A stretch of 64,000 nucleotides of DNA from Bacteroidota bacterium (GCA_023428755.1 JAEYWX010000010.1:186001-250000), one strand, 5' to 3'; counted from the stretch's first letter, positions 27,727-36,936 are shown. Made by a program: numbers and translations. The notes: generated by a model not told the origin, from the letters alone.

Positions 27727-29649
27727 ATGGAAATAAAACCCGGCTCCCTGTTACAGAAAATTGATTCTCCGGCCGATTTGAAAAAGCTGCCCATGGATCA
27801 GTTACCACAGGTTTGTGATGAACTTCGCCAGTATATTATTGATGTAGTGAGTGTGCATGGTGGCCATTTTGGTGCCAGCCTTGGTGTGGTGGAATTATCA
27901 ACAGCCCTTCATTACGTGTACGATACGCCCTATGATCAGCTCGTATGGGATGTGGGTCACCAGGCGTATGGCCATAAGATCTTAACCGGCCGCAGGGATA
28001 ACTTTCATACCAACCGGAAATACAACGGCCTCAGCGGTTTTCCAAAACGCAGCGAAAGTGAATACGATACATTTGGAGTAGGGCATTCGTCTACTTCCAT
28101 TTCGGCGGCATTGGGTATGGCGATGGCGGCGAAGCTGAAAGGTGAAAACAGAAAATCAATTGCTGTAATTGGCGATGGTGCCATGACGGCTGGTCTGGCC
28201 TTCGAAGCCATGAACCATGCAGGTGTGGCCGATAGTGATGTGCTGATTATTTTGAATGATAACTGCATGAGCATTGACCCCAATGTTGGTGCATTGAAAG
28301 AATACCTTACGGATATTACAACATCGCCTACGTATAATAAAATAAAGGATGAAGTATGGAATGCGTTAGGGAAGTTGCCTGTTGGGAAAAACTTCAGTCG
28401 TGAAATGGCGAGCAAGCTGGAGCACAGCATCAAAGGCTTCGTCAACAAAAACAGCAATTTGTTTGAAGCCTTGAAGCTTCGCTATTTCGGACCTATCGAT
28501 GGACATAACATTACCAAACTGGTTGATACATTAAAAGATCTTAAAAACATTCCCGGTCCAAAACTCTTACACATTGTAACAGTAAAAGGTAAAGGTTATG
28601 AGCTGGCAGAAAAAGATCAAACCAAATGGCATGCGCCCGGTTTGTTCGATAAAGTAACCGGCGAAATTCAGAAAAAGAAATTTGACACAATACAGCCTCC
28701 CAAATACCAGGATGTATTTGGCCATACCATTATTGAGCTGGCAGAGAAAAATGAAAAGATCATTGGTATTACACCTGCCATGCCCAGTGGTTCTTCGTTA
28801 AAATTTATGATGGACAAAATGCCAAACCGTGCGTTTGATGTAGGCATTTGTGAGCAGCATGCTGTTACACTCAGTGCAGGTATGGCCACGCAGGGCATGA
28901 AAGTGTTTTGTAATATCTACTCTTCTTTTATGCAGCGTGCTTATGATATGGTGGTGCATGATGTAGCGATTCAAAAACTGCCGGTGATCTTCTGTTTAGA
29001 CCGTGCAGGATTGGTTGGTGAAGACGGACCTACTCATCATGGCTGTTACGATATTGCTTATATGCGTTGCGTACCTAACATGATCGTGGCTGCTCCCATG
29101 AATGAAGCTGAGTTGCGGAACATGATGTACACGGCTCAACTGGATTCACATAAACTGCCCATCTCGATCCGCTATCCACGTGGAGAAGGTGTAATGCCGG
29201 AGTGGAGAACAGAAATGAAAGAAATGGAGATCGGGAAAGGACGTAAGCTGAAGGATGGTGATGGCATTGCCATTCTTTCGTTTGGTCATCCGGGTAATTT
29301 TGCTGCCAGTGCCATTCGTGAACTAAAGAACGATGGCATCAACCCTGCACATTACGATATGCGTTTTGCAAAACCGATCGATGAAGAACTGCTTCATGAA
29401 GTATTTGCAAAATTTGATAAGATCGTAACCATTGAAGATGGTACCGTTGTTGGTGGTTTTGGAAGTGCAGTGCTTGAATTTATGGCTGCACATAACTACA
29501 AAGCTGAAGTAAAGATCATGGGTATTCCTGATGCACTGGTTGAACATGGCACACCGAAACAGTTGTATGAAGAAATTGGCATTGATGCCAACGGTATTGC
29601 AAAAACGGTGAGAGAGATGATGGATGTGCGGGTGACGGTGAAAGCGTAA
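27727..29649 (+). CDS. dxs: 1-deoxy-D-xylulose-5-phosphate synthase
   Basis: Condenses pyruvate and glyceraldehyde 3-phosphate to DXP, the first step of the MEP isoprenoid pathway and a precursor of PLP and thiamine. 640 residues, standard length. ThDP-binding domain: HVGGHFGASLG-type segment HGGHFGASLGVVELSTALHY, DVGHQAYGHKILTGR, and IGDGAMTAGLAFEAMNHAG with the metal-binding NDN in LNDNCMSIDPNVG. Pyrimidine domain: DVGICEQHAVTLSAGMA (catalytic Glu), then DRAGLVGEDGPTHHG. DXP also feeds PdxA/PdxJ. Ends in a strong terminator at 29671. Confidence 0.97.
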   Translation: MEIKPGSLLQKIDSPADLKKLPMDQLPQVCDELRQYIIDVVSVHGGHFGASLGVVELSTALHYVYDTPYDQLVWDVGHQAYGHKILTGRRDNFHTNRKYNGLSGFPKRSESEYDTFGVGHSSTSISAALGMAMAAKLKGENRKSIAVIGDGAMTAGLAFEAMNHAGVADSDVLIILNDNCMSIDPNVGALKEYLTDITTSPTYNKIKDEVWNALGKLPVGKNFSREMASKLEHSIKGFVNKNSNLFEALKLRYFGPIDGHNITKLVDTLKDLKNIPGPKLLHIVTVKGKGYELAEKDQTKWHAPGLFDKVTGEIQKKKFDTIQPPKYQDVFGHTIIELAEKNEKIIGITPAMPSGSSLKFMMDKMPNRAFDVGICEQHAVTLSAGMATQGMKVFCNIYSSFMQRAYDMVVHDVAIQKLPVIFCLDRAGLVGEDGPTHHGCYDIAYMRCVPNMIVAAPMNEAELRNMMYTAQLDSHKLPISIRYPRGEGVMPEWRTEMKEMEIGKGRKLKDGDGIAILSFGHPGNFAASAIRELKNDGINPAHYDMRFAKPIDEELLHEVFAKFDKIVTIEDGTVVGGFGSAVLEFMAAHNYKAEVKIMGIPDALVEHGTPKQLYEEIGIDANGIAKTVREMMDVRVTVKA

Positions 29650-29670
29650 TCAATTCATTTGGATAAAGTA

Positions 29671-29699
29671 AAAGTCCCATTGCTGCGCAATGGGACTTT
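29671..29699 (+). terminator. Rho-independent terminator for dxs
   Basis: AAAGTCCCATTGC and GCAATGGGACTTT form a 13-bp stem with a 3-base loop, followed by TTTTATTG. Confidence 0.88.
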
Positions 29700-29740
29700 T
29701 TATTGCTGTTCATTTTATTTTTCTTCAGTATGACAGAAAA

Positions 29741-29837
29741 AGAGATTTCTCCTTCGTCGAAATGACGACACACCGAAGGTGTGGCAGTATCCTTTTCTCA
29801 AACTCTTAAACCGTCATGTCGAGGGACGAGACATGTC
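29741..29837. repeat. REP-like inverted repeat element
   Basis: The left arm (29741-29767) contains GATTTCTCCTTCGTCGAAAT and the right arm (29810-29837) contains CGTCATGTCGAGGGACGAGA; reverse-complemented they share the CGTCATnTCGA core. Between them is the palindrome CACACCGAAGGTGTGG. The left arm matches a repeat I know as common in Bacteroidota intergenic DNA (TCATTTCGACGAAGGAGAAA). Confidence 0.6.
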
Positions 29838-29940
29838 CGCAATATGAACCTGTAAGTAATCACAATTGCCCTACTAACTTAAAGCATGTAATAATGCAAT
29901 CACTAAACAAGTACTTCAGACGGTACGGGCTTCAAATAAA

Positions 29941-29966
29941 AACGCCGCATCAATTGATGCGGCGTT
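29941..29966 (-). terminator. Rho-independent terminator for scpA
   Basis: A perfect 26-base palindrome (AACGCCGCATCAA then its complement), followed on the minus strand by TTTTTATTTG. Confidence 0.82.
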
Positions 29967-29983
29967 CACATATTCTCAAGAAA

Positions 29984-30784
29984 TTAATTTTCTTCCGGAT
30001 TTGTTGGATACACAAATGAATCTTCTGCATCTGCTTCCCTGTTCTCGTTCCACTCCACAATAAAATTATTTTTGCCTTCGCCTACCAGCAATGTCATATA
30101 ACGCTGTTGTGAAAGTTCCAGCAAAGAAAGAAATAAGAAAATGGCATGGATGCGGTTCTCCACTACATCAAATAATTTTTCAAAGGCCATTGTCTTTTCT
30201 TTCTTCACAATATCCAGCATGTACTCACGGCTTCCTTCCATCGTATAGTTGTACTGCACCACCGTGTGCACCGGCTTGTTGAACCGATCGTGGTGTTTCT
30301 TCATCACCCGTTCAAAGGTCTTCATAAGTTTGAACATGGTAATGGTTTGGATCTCCGTTCCTTCACCTGCTTCTTCACCAATACCGGCGAGTTCGCTGGC
30401 AATATTACCACGCTTCACCATCAGCATCCGCATGGCTTCCATTTCAGCCATCTGCACACTGGCTTCTTTGAAACGTTTGTATTCAAGAATTTTATCAACC
30501 AGTTCCTGGCGTGGATCAATTTCATTTCCCTGCTCATCTACTTCTTTGCGTGGCAGCAACATTTTTGCTTTGATACGCATGAGGGTTGAAATGAATAAAA
30601 TAAACTCACTCGACAATTCAATGTTCAGCTTTTCTGTTTGATGGATAAAATCCATGAAGTCTTTAATGATACGGGTGATGGGGATATTGTAAATATCCAG
30701 TTCATCACGTTCAATAAAGAACAATAGCAGGTCGAACGGACCTTCAAACTGCGGAAGCTTTATCTGGTATGATTCTGTTTGCAA
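29984..30784 (-). CDS. scpA: Segregation and condensation protein A
   Basis: Kleisin subunit bridging the SMC heads with ScpB for chromosome condensation and segregation. The family opening YQIKLPQFEGPFDLLLFFIE is intact, followed by ELDIYNIPITRIIKDFMDFI and the helical kleisin N-domain (SSEFILFISTLMRIKAKMLL); the C-terminal winged helix is near VVENRIHAIFLFLSLLELSQ. There is no ATG: I start at TTG 30784. A longer TTG start at 30838 would run through the terminator hairpin of the upstream gene (30807-30834) and encode a non-family extension. scpB is not in the window. Confidence 0.88.
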   Translation of the reverse strand: MQTESYQIKLPQFEGPFDLLLFFIERDELDIYNIPITRIIKDFMDFIHQTEKLNIELSSEFILFISTLMRIKAKMLLPRKEVDEQGNEIDPRQELVDKILEYKRFKEASVQMAEMEAMRMLMVKRGNIASELAGIGEEAGEGTEIQTITMFKLMKTFERVMKKHHDRFNKPVHTVVQYNYTMEGSREYMLDIVKKEKTMAFEKLFDVVENRIHAIFLFLSLLELSQQRYMTLLVGEGKNNFIVEWNENREADAEDSFVYPTNPEEN

Positions 30785-30806
30785 AGTATTTCTGTTTTTA
30801 ACGAAC

Positions 30807-30834
30807 AAGTCCCGGCCAAACGGTGCCGGGACTT
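30807..30834 (-). terminator. Rho-independent terminator for DUF3078 gene
   Basis: AAGTCCCGGC and GCCGGGACTT form a perfect 10-bp stem with an 8-base loop, T-rich downstream on the minus strand. Its position argues against the long reading of scpA. Confidence 0.75.
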
Positions 30835-30858
30835 GCAAATGTAGGGAACTAAACCATA

Positions 30859-31797
30859 CTAAAAGTTAGCGGTAAAGCCAATGCCCATCAGGGATTTGAG
30901 CTGGGTGCCCATGAGGCCGCCCGTTTCCACATTTTTTGTATCATGGTCGTAGATCAAGTCGAAATTATAACTGATACCGATGTATTTGTTCACCTTGAAA
31001 CCCAATACGTTGGTCCAGAAAACATCAATATTCTGCGGATTATTTTTGTAATTGCTGAACAGATCGAGACGACTGGCCAGGCTGATATTTTTTGCCAGGT
31101 CTTTTTTGAGATTAGCTGTTAAGAACGCACCAATTTCGTTAATGGCCATTTGGGTGGTATCGGTGAAATTGAACAGGCGGCGGATATCCTTGTTGGCTTC
31201 GTTTACTATTACCCAGCGGGAAGTAACCGGCGACAAAAACACATCGAATGTTGCATTCGGCTTGTACATAATACCAGGCGACACAAGCACATAAGCAGGC
31301 GCAAAAAAACCGGAGTTCTTTTCTTTGGGATCAACACTGTAATTGTACCCCAGCGTCATTTGTGTACGAATATTGGCCAAGGCTGACAAGTACCACTTGC
31401 TGTTGGCAGTATCGCCCAACTGGTAGCCATAGCGTGAAAGCAGGTCGATACGGTCGTCGTTTTTACGGGTGCCGATACTTGTTGCATTTACGATACCATA
31501 TTGTGCATTGAGTGTATTGTCCCACACACTTCTGTTTTGTTTGTAATAAGCAAAACTGTTAATGATCGCATTGATGGAGAAGGAGAATTTCTCAGCACCT
31601 GCCGCCCAGTTACGGCTTGCACCCTGGCTGAGGTTGAGGTTGAACACACCACCTTTTGTCCATCCTTCTTTTTGTTCCGGTTCTTTTTTAATGGTTTTGT
31701 TTGATTCGTCTTTTAAACGTTTTACTTCTGCATCCTGTGCACAAACCACAAGAGCAAACACGGACATGAAAGCTGCTAAAAAAAACTGTTTCATCAT
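30859..31797 (-). CDS. DUF3078 domain outer-membrane beta-barrel-like protein
   Basis: A 312-residue exported protein: signal peptide MMKQFFLAAFMSVFALVVCAQ, a short charged helix (EVKRLKDESNKTIKKEPEQK), then GWTKGGVFNLNLSQGASRNW, the DUF3078 hallmark. The rest alternates amphipathic strands (SFSINAIINSFAYYKQNRSV, KYIGISYNFDLIYDHDTK) and ends with Phe (GIGFTANF), the usual C-terminal signature of outer-membrane barrels. Function of the family is unknown. Two tandem ATG codons at the start. Confidence 0.88.
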   Translation of the reverse strand: MMKQFFLAAFMSVFALVVCAQDAEVKRLKDESNKTIKKEPEQKEGWTKGGVFNLNLSQGASRNWAAGAEKFSFSINAIINSFAYYKQNRSVWDNTLNAQYGIVNATSIGTRKNDDRIDLLSRYGYQLGDTANSKWYLSALANIRTQMTLGYNYSVDPKEKNSGFFAPAYVLVSPGIMYKPNATFDVFLSPVTSRWVIVNEANKDIRRLFNFTDTTQMAINEIGAFLTANLKKDLAKNISLASRLDLFSNYKNNPQNIDVFWTNVLGFKVNKYIGISYNFDLIYDHDTKNVETGGLMGTQLKSLMGIGFTANF

Positions 31798-31853
31798 AAG
31801 TAGTTGTTTACTGGTTTCATCTGCAAAGATGAAGCCATGTTAAGGAATAAAAA

Positions 31854-31879
31854 AACAGCAAAGAAAAATCTTTGCTGTT
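31854..31879 (-). terminator. Rho-independent terminator for mscL
   Basis: AACAGCAAAGA and TCTTTGCTGTT form an 11-bp stem, followed on the minus strand by TTTTTATTCC. It lies 16 bases after the mscL stop. Confidence 0.85.
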
Positions 31880-31895
31880 TGAATTGCGGTTGAAT

Positions 31896-32267
31896 TTATT
31901 TTTTGAGTGCGTCTCTTATTTCACGCAGCAACACAATATCTTCCGGTGTGGCGGCAGGTGGAGCAGGTGGTTCTGCTTTTTTCATTTTGTTGATTGCCTT
32001 AATTACAAGGAACAAAAAGAATGCAATGATGATAAATTTAACGGCTGCCGAAATAGCCATTCCATATTTTAATTCGGCTTCGCCCACTTTTACAGACAAT
32101 GCATCAAAGTTGATACCACCGGTAATAATTCCAACAACCGGCATCAGAATGTGGTCAACAACGGCGCCAACAATGGCTCCAAATGCACCTCCAATAATTA
32201 CACCCACTGCCAGATCAACCACATTGCCTTTCATTGCAAACTCTTTAAATTCTTTTAGCATTCCCAT
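31896..32267 (-). CDS. mscL: Large-conductance mechanosensitive channel MscL
   Basis: Pentameric inner-membrane channel that opens on hypo-osmotic shock. 123 residues, slightly short for the family (~136). N-terminal amphipathic helix MLKEFKEFAMKGNVVDLAVG, TM1 VGVIIGGAFGAIVGAVVDHI with the glycine-packed pore constriction, a periplasmic loop, TM2 AVKFIIIAFFLFLVIKAIN, and the C-terminal bundle helix EDIVLLREIRDALKK. Monocistronic, with its own terminator. Confidence 0.95.
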   Translation of the reverse strand: MGMLKEFKEFAMKGNVVDLAVGVIIGGAFGAIVGAVVDHILMPVVGIITGGINFDALSVKVGEAELKYGMAISAAVKFIIIAFFLFLVIKAINKMKKAEPPAPPAATPEDIVLLREIRDALKK

Positions 32268-32349
32268 AATTTAATTTTTAGTTTTGAAAAATAGTGAGAC
32301 CGTTTTGAGAGCCATACAAATCTCATAAATTAATCCCGCTTTACAAAGC

Positions 32350-33096
32350 CTATTTTTTGAGGCCGGGGTATTGCATATTTAATTTCTTTAAGGTATTGTA
32401 CACGGTTTTTGTGATGAGATGTTCTTTGTACCAGTTTTGATCGCTGGGGATAATATGCCATGGCACTTTACCGCAATGCTGAAAGCACTCTTCGTAATAC
32501 TGCATATACTTTTTCCAAAGCTTTGCCTCTGCAAAATCACGTTCGTTGTATTTCCACATTTTACGTGGGTCGTGTGTGCGTTCCTGCAAACGTTCCTGTT
32601 GTTCAGCCGGAGAAATATGCAAATAGAATTTAAGGATCTGTGTGTTGTTATGGTTCACCAGCAGTTCTTCAAAATCATTAATGGCTTTCATTCGTTTTAC
32701 AGCCGTTGCATCATCGCACCAGCCATGTACCCGTGTAACAAGAATATCTTCATACTGGCTTCGGTTGAAAATTTTGATCATACCTTTTGCAGGTGCCACT
32801 TTGTGTATGCGCCATAAAAAATCGTGGCTTAACTCCTCAGCCGTAGGTGCCTTGAACGATGTAACAGATACACCCAACGGATTAAGTGAACCGAACACAT
32901 CCCGCAGCGTTCCGTCTTTTCCACTTGCATCCATGCCTTGTATAATCACCAGCAGGGAATGTTTGCTTTCAGCAATCAGCCTGTTCTGCAGTTCATCTAA
33001 CTCCACCAGCATTTTCTCCGTTTCTGCTTTCAGCTTTTCCTTGTTTGCTTTTTTTGGTGCACGTGTGCTGATTGCACTGAGTTTAATTTTTGCCAT
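32350..33096 (-). CDS. Polyphosphate kinase 2 family protein
   Basis: A 248-residue PPK2-family enzyme transferring phosphate between polyphosphate and nucleotides. Walker A is GMDASGKDGTLRD, the following FGSLNPLGVSVTSFKAPTAE and DFLWRIHKVAPAKGMIKIFN are family-specific, with lid residues in NRSQYEDILVTRVHG and Arg-rich QERLQERTHDPRKMWKYNE. Direction (polyphosphate-driven NDP/NMP phosphorylation) and class cannot be fixed from sequence alone. Divergent from the DMT transporter gene. Confidence 0.92.
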   Translation of the reverse strand: MAKIKLSAISTRAPKKANKEKLKAETEKMLVELDELQNRLIAESKHSLLVIIQGMDASGKDGTLRDVFGSLNPLGVSVTSFKAPTAEELSHDFLWRIHKVAPAKGMIKIFNRSQYEDILVTRVHGWCDDATAVKRMKAINDFEELLVNHNNTQILKFYLHISPAEQQERLQERTHDPRKMWKYNERDFAEAKLWKKYMQYYEECFQHCGKVPWHIIPSDQNWYKEHLITKTVYNTLKKLNMQYPGLKK

Positions 33097-33170
33097 CGAG
33101 TTGCCTTTCTACGAATATAAAACATGCTGCCTGTAATACGCAATTTTCCTACACCTTTGCAGCTTCATTT

Positions 33171-34040
33171 ATGAATTCAAAACTGTTTAACTGGCTGCTG
33201 TTTTTCATTCTTTGCCTTGTATGGGGCAGTTCGTTCATTCTCATGAAAGAAGGGCTGAAAGAATTATCGGCTTACGAAGTGGCGGCCATGCGTATGTTGA
33301 GTGGTGGCGTTGTTTTACTTCCATTTGCAGTTAACAGCTTTAAACGTATGCAACGAAAAGATCTCGGCTTGCTGATCGTATCGGGTTTGCTCGGCAGTTT
33401 CATTCCGGCTATTTTATTTTGTGTGGCCGAAACAAAGATCGACAGCGCATTAGCCGGTATGCTGAATGCCTTAACGCCATTGTTTGTCATTACAATTGGT
33501 GCCATCTTGTTTAAAACAACTGTTCCATGGAAAAAAGTAGTGGGTGTGTTGATCGGTTTCAGCGGAATGCTGTTGTTGTTCCTGGTGCAAAAAAAAGGGA
33601 GCGCTAACAGCGATCTTTTTCTGGCTTCACTTATTGTAGTTGCAACATTTTCGTATGGGTTGAATGTAAACCTGATTAACCGATATTTAAAACACGTAGC
33701 ATCGCTCGATATTGCTGCTATTGCATTTGTTGCCTTGATCGTTCCTGCCTTGATCGTTTTGTTTGCGGCAGGGTTTGCACAGCATAATTTTTCTTCTCCT
33801 GCTGTTATCAAAGCCATCAGCGCCTCGGCTATACTGGGCATTTTTGGAACAGCCATTGCGTCCATCCTTTTTTATATGTTGATGAAACGGGCCGGTCCGT
33901 TATTTTCTTCGATGGTTACATACGGAATTCCGTTTGTTGCCATTGGCTGGGGTATCCTGGCAGGAGAAACAATTGGTCAACTGGAACTTGTTGGATTGCT
34001 TATTATTCTCTCAGGAGTGTACCTCGCCAACCGGCAATAA
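33171..34040 (+). CDS. EamA/DMT family transporter
   Basis: A 289-residue inner-membrane protein with ten TM helices in two EamA repeats. I start at ATG 33171 (MNSKLFNWLLFFILCLVWGS); the frame stays open upstream without membrane character. First repeat: LVWGSSFILMKEGL, EVAAMRMLSGGVVLLPFAV; second repeat: FSYGLNVNLINRYL, SILFYMLMKRAGPLFSSMVT, then IGWGILAGETIGQLELVGLL. Members export amino acids, nucleotides or metabolites; substrate unknown here. Confidence 0.9.
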   Translation: MNSKLFNWLLFFILCLVWGSSFILMKEGLKELSAYEVAAMRMLSGGVVLLPFAVNSFKRMQRKDLGLLIVSGLLGSFIPAILFCVAETKIDSALAGMLNALTPLFVITIGAILFKTTVPWKKVVGVLIGFSGMLLLFLVQKKGSANSDLFLASLIVVATFSYGLNVNLINRYLKHVASLDIAAIAFVALIVPALIVLFAAGFAQHNFSSPAVIKAISASAILGIFGTAIASILFYMLMKRAGPLFSSMVTYGIPFVAIGWGILAGETIGQLELVGLLIILSGVYLANRQ

Positions 34041-34041
34041 A

Positions 34042-34067
34042 AAAGGGATGCAATGCTGCACCCCTTC
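34042..34067. terminator. Bidirectional terminator between DMT transporter and frr
   Basis: AAGGG-A-TGCA and TGCA-C-CCCTT form an imperfect stem, preceded by an A-run. It lies right after the transporter stop and 19 bases from the frr stop on the other strand. Confidence 0.6.
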
Positions 34068-34085
34068 CCTGTATTTGTAAATGTT

Positions 34086-34649
34086 TTATACTGACATGAT
34101 CTCTTTGTCTTTTGCTTCAAGATGCTTATCGATCTGAGCACTGTATTTATCGGTAAGTCCCTGCACATCTTTTTCAGCATCTTTGGCAGCATCTTCGCTC
34201 AAACCATCTTTCTGCAGCTTTTTGATTTGTTCAATTGCATCCCGGCGAATATTACGCACCGCCACTTTGGTGTGTTCACCTTCTGCATTCACCCGCTTCA
34301 CCAATTCTCTACGACGCTCTTCTGTTAATGGAGGTAAGAAAAGGCGAATAATACTTCCGTCGTTTTGCGGCGTTAACCCAATATTGGAATTGATAATGGC
34401 ACGCTCAATGGGTTGCAGCATATTTTTTTCCCAGGGCTGAATAGTAATGGTTCTTGCATCGGCAGCAATGATATTTCCTACCTGTCCAATGGGTGTTGGC
34501 GAACCATAATAATCCACCACAATTCCATCGAGCATATTGGGGTTGGCACGACCCGCACGGATTTTCACCAATTCAATTTCCAGGTGCTGAATCGCTTTTC
34601 CCATGTGCTCTTCAGCATCACTCAATATCAACGATAGATCTTCTGACAT
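34086..34649 (-). CDS. frr: Ribosome recycling factor
   Basis: Splits post-termination ribosomes together with EF-G. 187 residues, normal length. Helical stem segments HMGKAIQHLEIELVKIRAGR and LTEERRRELVKRVNAEGEHT are conserved, and the beta-domain shows DYYGSPTPIGQVGNI and ARTITIQPWEKNMLQPIERA. A TAGGTTTG -7-like element lies about 20 bases before the start. pyrH, often adjacent, is not present here. Confidence 0.96.
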   Translation of the reverse strand: MSEDLSLILSDAEEHMGKAIQHLEIELVKIRAGRANPNMLDGIVVDYYGSPTPIGQVGNIIAADARTITIQPWEKNMLQPIERAIINSNIGLTPQNDGSIIRLFLPPLTEERRRELVKRVNAEGEHTKVAVRNIRRDAIEQIKKLQKDGLSEDAAKDAEKDVQGLTDKYSAQIDKHLEAKDKEIMSV

Positions 34650-34724
34650 ACGTGTAAAAATTTATGAGCTGCAAACCTAATAAATTGTTGCTGATTGCTG
34701 TGCGGCAAAGAAAAGTTTCAACGA

Positions 34725-35879
34725 TTATTTTGCGATTTCGCCCTTTTCTACGGAAGCGGCGGGAGCAGCTACGTTGGTAGGCAGTGGAATCACCTTTGTT
34801 TTGCCGCTCACATCGATGTGCTGATCGGGCGATAGTAATTTTTGACGGCTGATACGATTCGAGTAAATCAGGAGACTGATTACAGAAAAACCGATGCTGA
34901 TAAGCCCCAGTAAAAGAAAAGTAATATTCAGATCACGTGCCAACACAGTTGCACCTGCAATGACAATGTTGAAAGTGACAGCTAAGAAAGTGACCATTTT
35001 ATGGCTAAATCCTTTTCCCAATAAAAGATGGTGCACATGATTCCTGTCGGGACTAAACGGTGAACGTCTTGATAAAATACGAAAAGCAAAAATGCGAAGA
35101 GTGTCGAACAGCGGAACAAATAAAATGGCAAAGCCAATAGCGGGTGCGGCAGGCAAATAAACTTTAGCTGTTGGCACTGTTGCCACCTGAATGAACTTAA
35201 TTACAAGAATAGAATTAATAATGCCGAGCAACAGCGAACCTGTATCACCCATAAATATTTTTGCGGGAGATGTGTTAAAGATCAGAAATCCGGCAAGACT
35301 GCCCGTCATGGCAAATGCCATCATTGCATAAAATGGTTGTCCTGCCATTACAAAATAAACCCCAAATGAAGCTGAAGTGAACAAGCCCAAAGAGCCGGCT
35401 AACCCATCAACCCCATCAATTAAATTAAAGGAGTTGGTAATTACAATGATCGTTAAGTATGTAAAAGCAAGGCTGATAATAAAAGGCATTTTTTCAAATC
35501 CCATAAATCCAAACATACCATCGATAAGAATATTACCCTTGTACACAATGATGAACGCTGCCAGTAATTGCCCGAGAAATTTTTTCAAAGGTGTTAGTAC
35601 AACAATGTCATCCTTTAAGCCGAGAAAAAAGATTACCAGAAAAGCAGCAGCAAAATATTGCACTTCAACCGAGCCGGCAGGAACTGCTATCAAAAAACCA
35701 AGAAGAAAACCTGCAAAAATGCCAATACCGCCTAATGAAGGAATGGGTGTTTTGTGCAGCTTTCGGTTATCATCCGGAACATCAAACAGTTGCTTCGCCT
35801 CAGCTACCCTTATAATGATGGGGATAGCCGAATAGGTGATTAGAAAAGAAATAACTGAACCTATTAACAGGTGATCCAT
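34725..35879 (-). CDS. WecA/MraY-type undecaprenyl-phosphate glycosyl-1-phosphate transferase
   Basis: A 384-residue polytopic inner-membrane enzyme that attaches a sugar-1-phosphate (usually GlcNAc or a relative) to undecaprenyl phosphate, starting O-antigen, capsule or other polymer synthesis. Conserved cytoplasmic motifs: KTPIPSLGGIGIF, FLGLKDDIVVLTPLKKFLGQ (Asp pair), NSFNLIDGVDGLAGSLG, FMGDTGSLLLG and the HVHHLLLGKG His loop. About ten TM helices; the C-terminal ~40 residues are hydrophilic. It is not MraY, since no mur genes are nearby. A TAGATTTG -7 element lies about 25 bases upstream. Confidence 0.9.
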   Translation of the reverse strand: MDHLLIGSVISFLITYSAIPIIIRVAEAKQLFDVPDDNRKLHKTPIPSLGGIGIFAGFLLGFLIAVPAGSVEVQYFAAAFLVIFFLGLKDDIVVLTPLKKFLGQLLAAFIIVYKGNILIDGMFGFMGFEKMPFIISLAFTYLTIIVITNSFNLIDGVDGLAGSLGLFTSASFGVYFVMAGQPFYAMMAFAMTGSLAGFLIFNTSPAKIFMGDTGSLLLGIINSILVIKFIQVATVPTAKVYLPAAPAIGFAILFVPLFDTLRIFAFRILSRRSPFSPDRNHVHHLLLGKGFSHKMVTFLAVTFNIVIAGATVLARDLNITFLLLGLISIGFSVISLLIYSNRISRQKLLSPDQHIDVSGKTKVIPLPTNVAAPAASVEKGEIAK

Positions 35880-36073
35880 GCAGTTGATTATTCAAGTGTG
35901 TTGCAAATCTATACTATCTCGGCCGAAAGTGGAAACAGATAAGGATAAAATTAAATGCCATCGTAGTTTTCCCATTTTTCAACAAGAGCACCGGAAATTG
36001 ACCTGAATTTGGGTAAAAAGTTTAGCCGGTTGAACTATTTTTTCTGTTAGCTTTGCCCGCAACTCTAAAAATC

Positions 36074-36913
36074 ATGGCAGAATTAAAAGAAATCGCAACG
36101 CAAATCAGAAGAGATATTGTACGTATGGTACACGGATGTCAAAGCGGCCACCCCGGTGGTTCGTTGGGCTGTACAGAATACTTTACCGCCCTGTATTTCA
36201 AGTTAATGAAGCACAACCCATCGTTTACAATGGACGGGAAAGGTGAAGACCTGTTCTTCCTTTCCAACGGACATATTTCACCGGTGTTTTACGCAACATT
36301 GGCCCGCAGCGGTTACTTCCCTGCCGAAGAGTTGAAAACGTTCCGCAAACTCAATACAAGATTGCAGGGACACCCTACTACGCATGAACATTTGCCCGGT
36401 GTACGTATTGCTTCGGGTTCGTTGGGCCAGGGATTAAGCGTTGCCATTGGAGCAGCTTATACCAAAAAATTAAATAAAGAAAATACAGTAGTGTATTCAT
36501 TACATGGCGATGGTGAATTACAGGAAGGCCAGAACTGGGAAGCGATCATGTTTGCTGCCCACAATAAAATGGACAACCTGATTGCTACCGTTGACTGGAA
36601 CTGTCAACAAATTGACGGACCTACAGCAAAAGTGTTAAGCCTTGGCGATCTCAAAGGAAAATTTGAAGCCTTTGGTTGGGAAACATTGATCATTGAAGAT
36701 GGAAACGATATGGATCAGATGGTTGCCGGTTTGGAAAGAGCAAAAACATTTGTTGGCAAAGGCAAACCAATTGTCAACCTCATGAAAACAGAAATGGGAA
36801 AAGGCATTGACTTTATGGAAGGAAGCCACGAGTGGCATGGCATTGCTCCGAACGATGAGCAGTTGGAAAAAGCACTCACACAACTAGGTGAAACAAGCTT
36901 GGGTGATTATTAA
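36074..36913 (+). CDS. Transketolase, N-terminal (ThDP-binding) subunit
   Basis: A 279-residue protein equal to the first half of transketolase: ThDP diphosphate/metal-binding region with SGHPGGSLGCTEYFTALYF, LSNGHISPVFYATLARSGYF, GSLGQGLSVAIGAAY, LHGDGELQEGQNWEAIMFAA and the ligand VDWNCQQIDGPT. I start at ATG 36074 (MAELKEIATQIRRD); an upstream TTG at 36053 is unlikely. The active enzyme needs a separate C-terminal subunit, normally encoded next door, but the following gene is an unrelated permease on the other strand. A TAGCTTTG -7 element lies about 20 bases upstream. Confidence 0.93.
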   Translation: MAELKEIATQIRRDIVRMVHGCQSGHPGGSLGCTEYFTALYFKLMKHNPSFTMDGKGEDLFFLSNGHISPVFYATLARSGYFPAEELKTFRKLNTRLQGHPTTHEHLPGVRIASGSLGQGLSVAIGAAYTKKLNKENTVVYSLHGDGELQEGQNWEAIMFAAHNKMDNLIATVDWNCQQIDGPTAKVLSLGDLKGKFEAFGWETLIIEDGNDMDQMVAGLERAKTFVGKGKPIVNLMKTEMGKGIDFMEGSHEWHGIAPNDEQLEKALTQLGETSLGDY

Positions 36914-36936
36914 TCGACTACCGTTTATTTTAGATA

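Larger units (their letters stand above)
29650..29983. other. Intergenic region with terminators and REP-like repeat
   Basis: Between convergent dxs and scpA. It contains the dxs terminator (29671-29699), a palindromic repeat pair (29741-29837) and the scpA terminator (29941-29966). No coding potential was seen on either strand. Confidence 0.6.

Noticed and set aside
30785..30838. N-terminal extension of ScpA from TTG 30838
   Set aside because: The extra codons coincide with a perfect terminator hairpin of the upstream gene and have no counterpart in the family.
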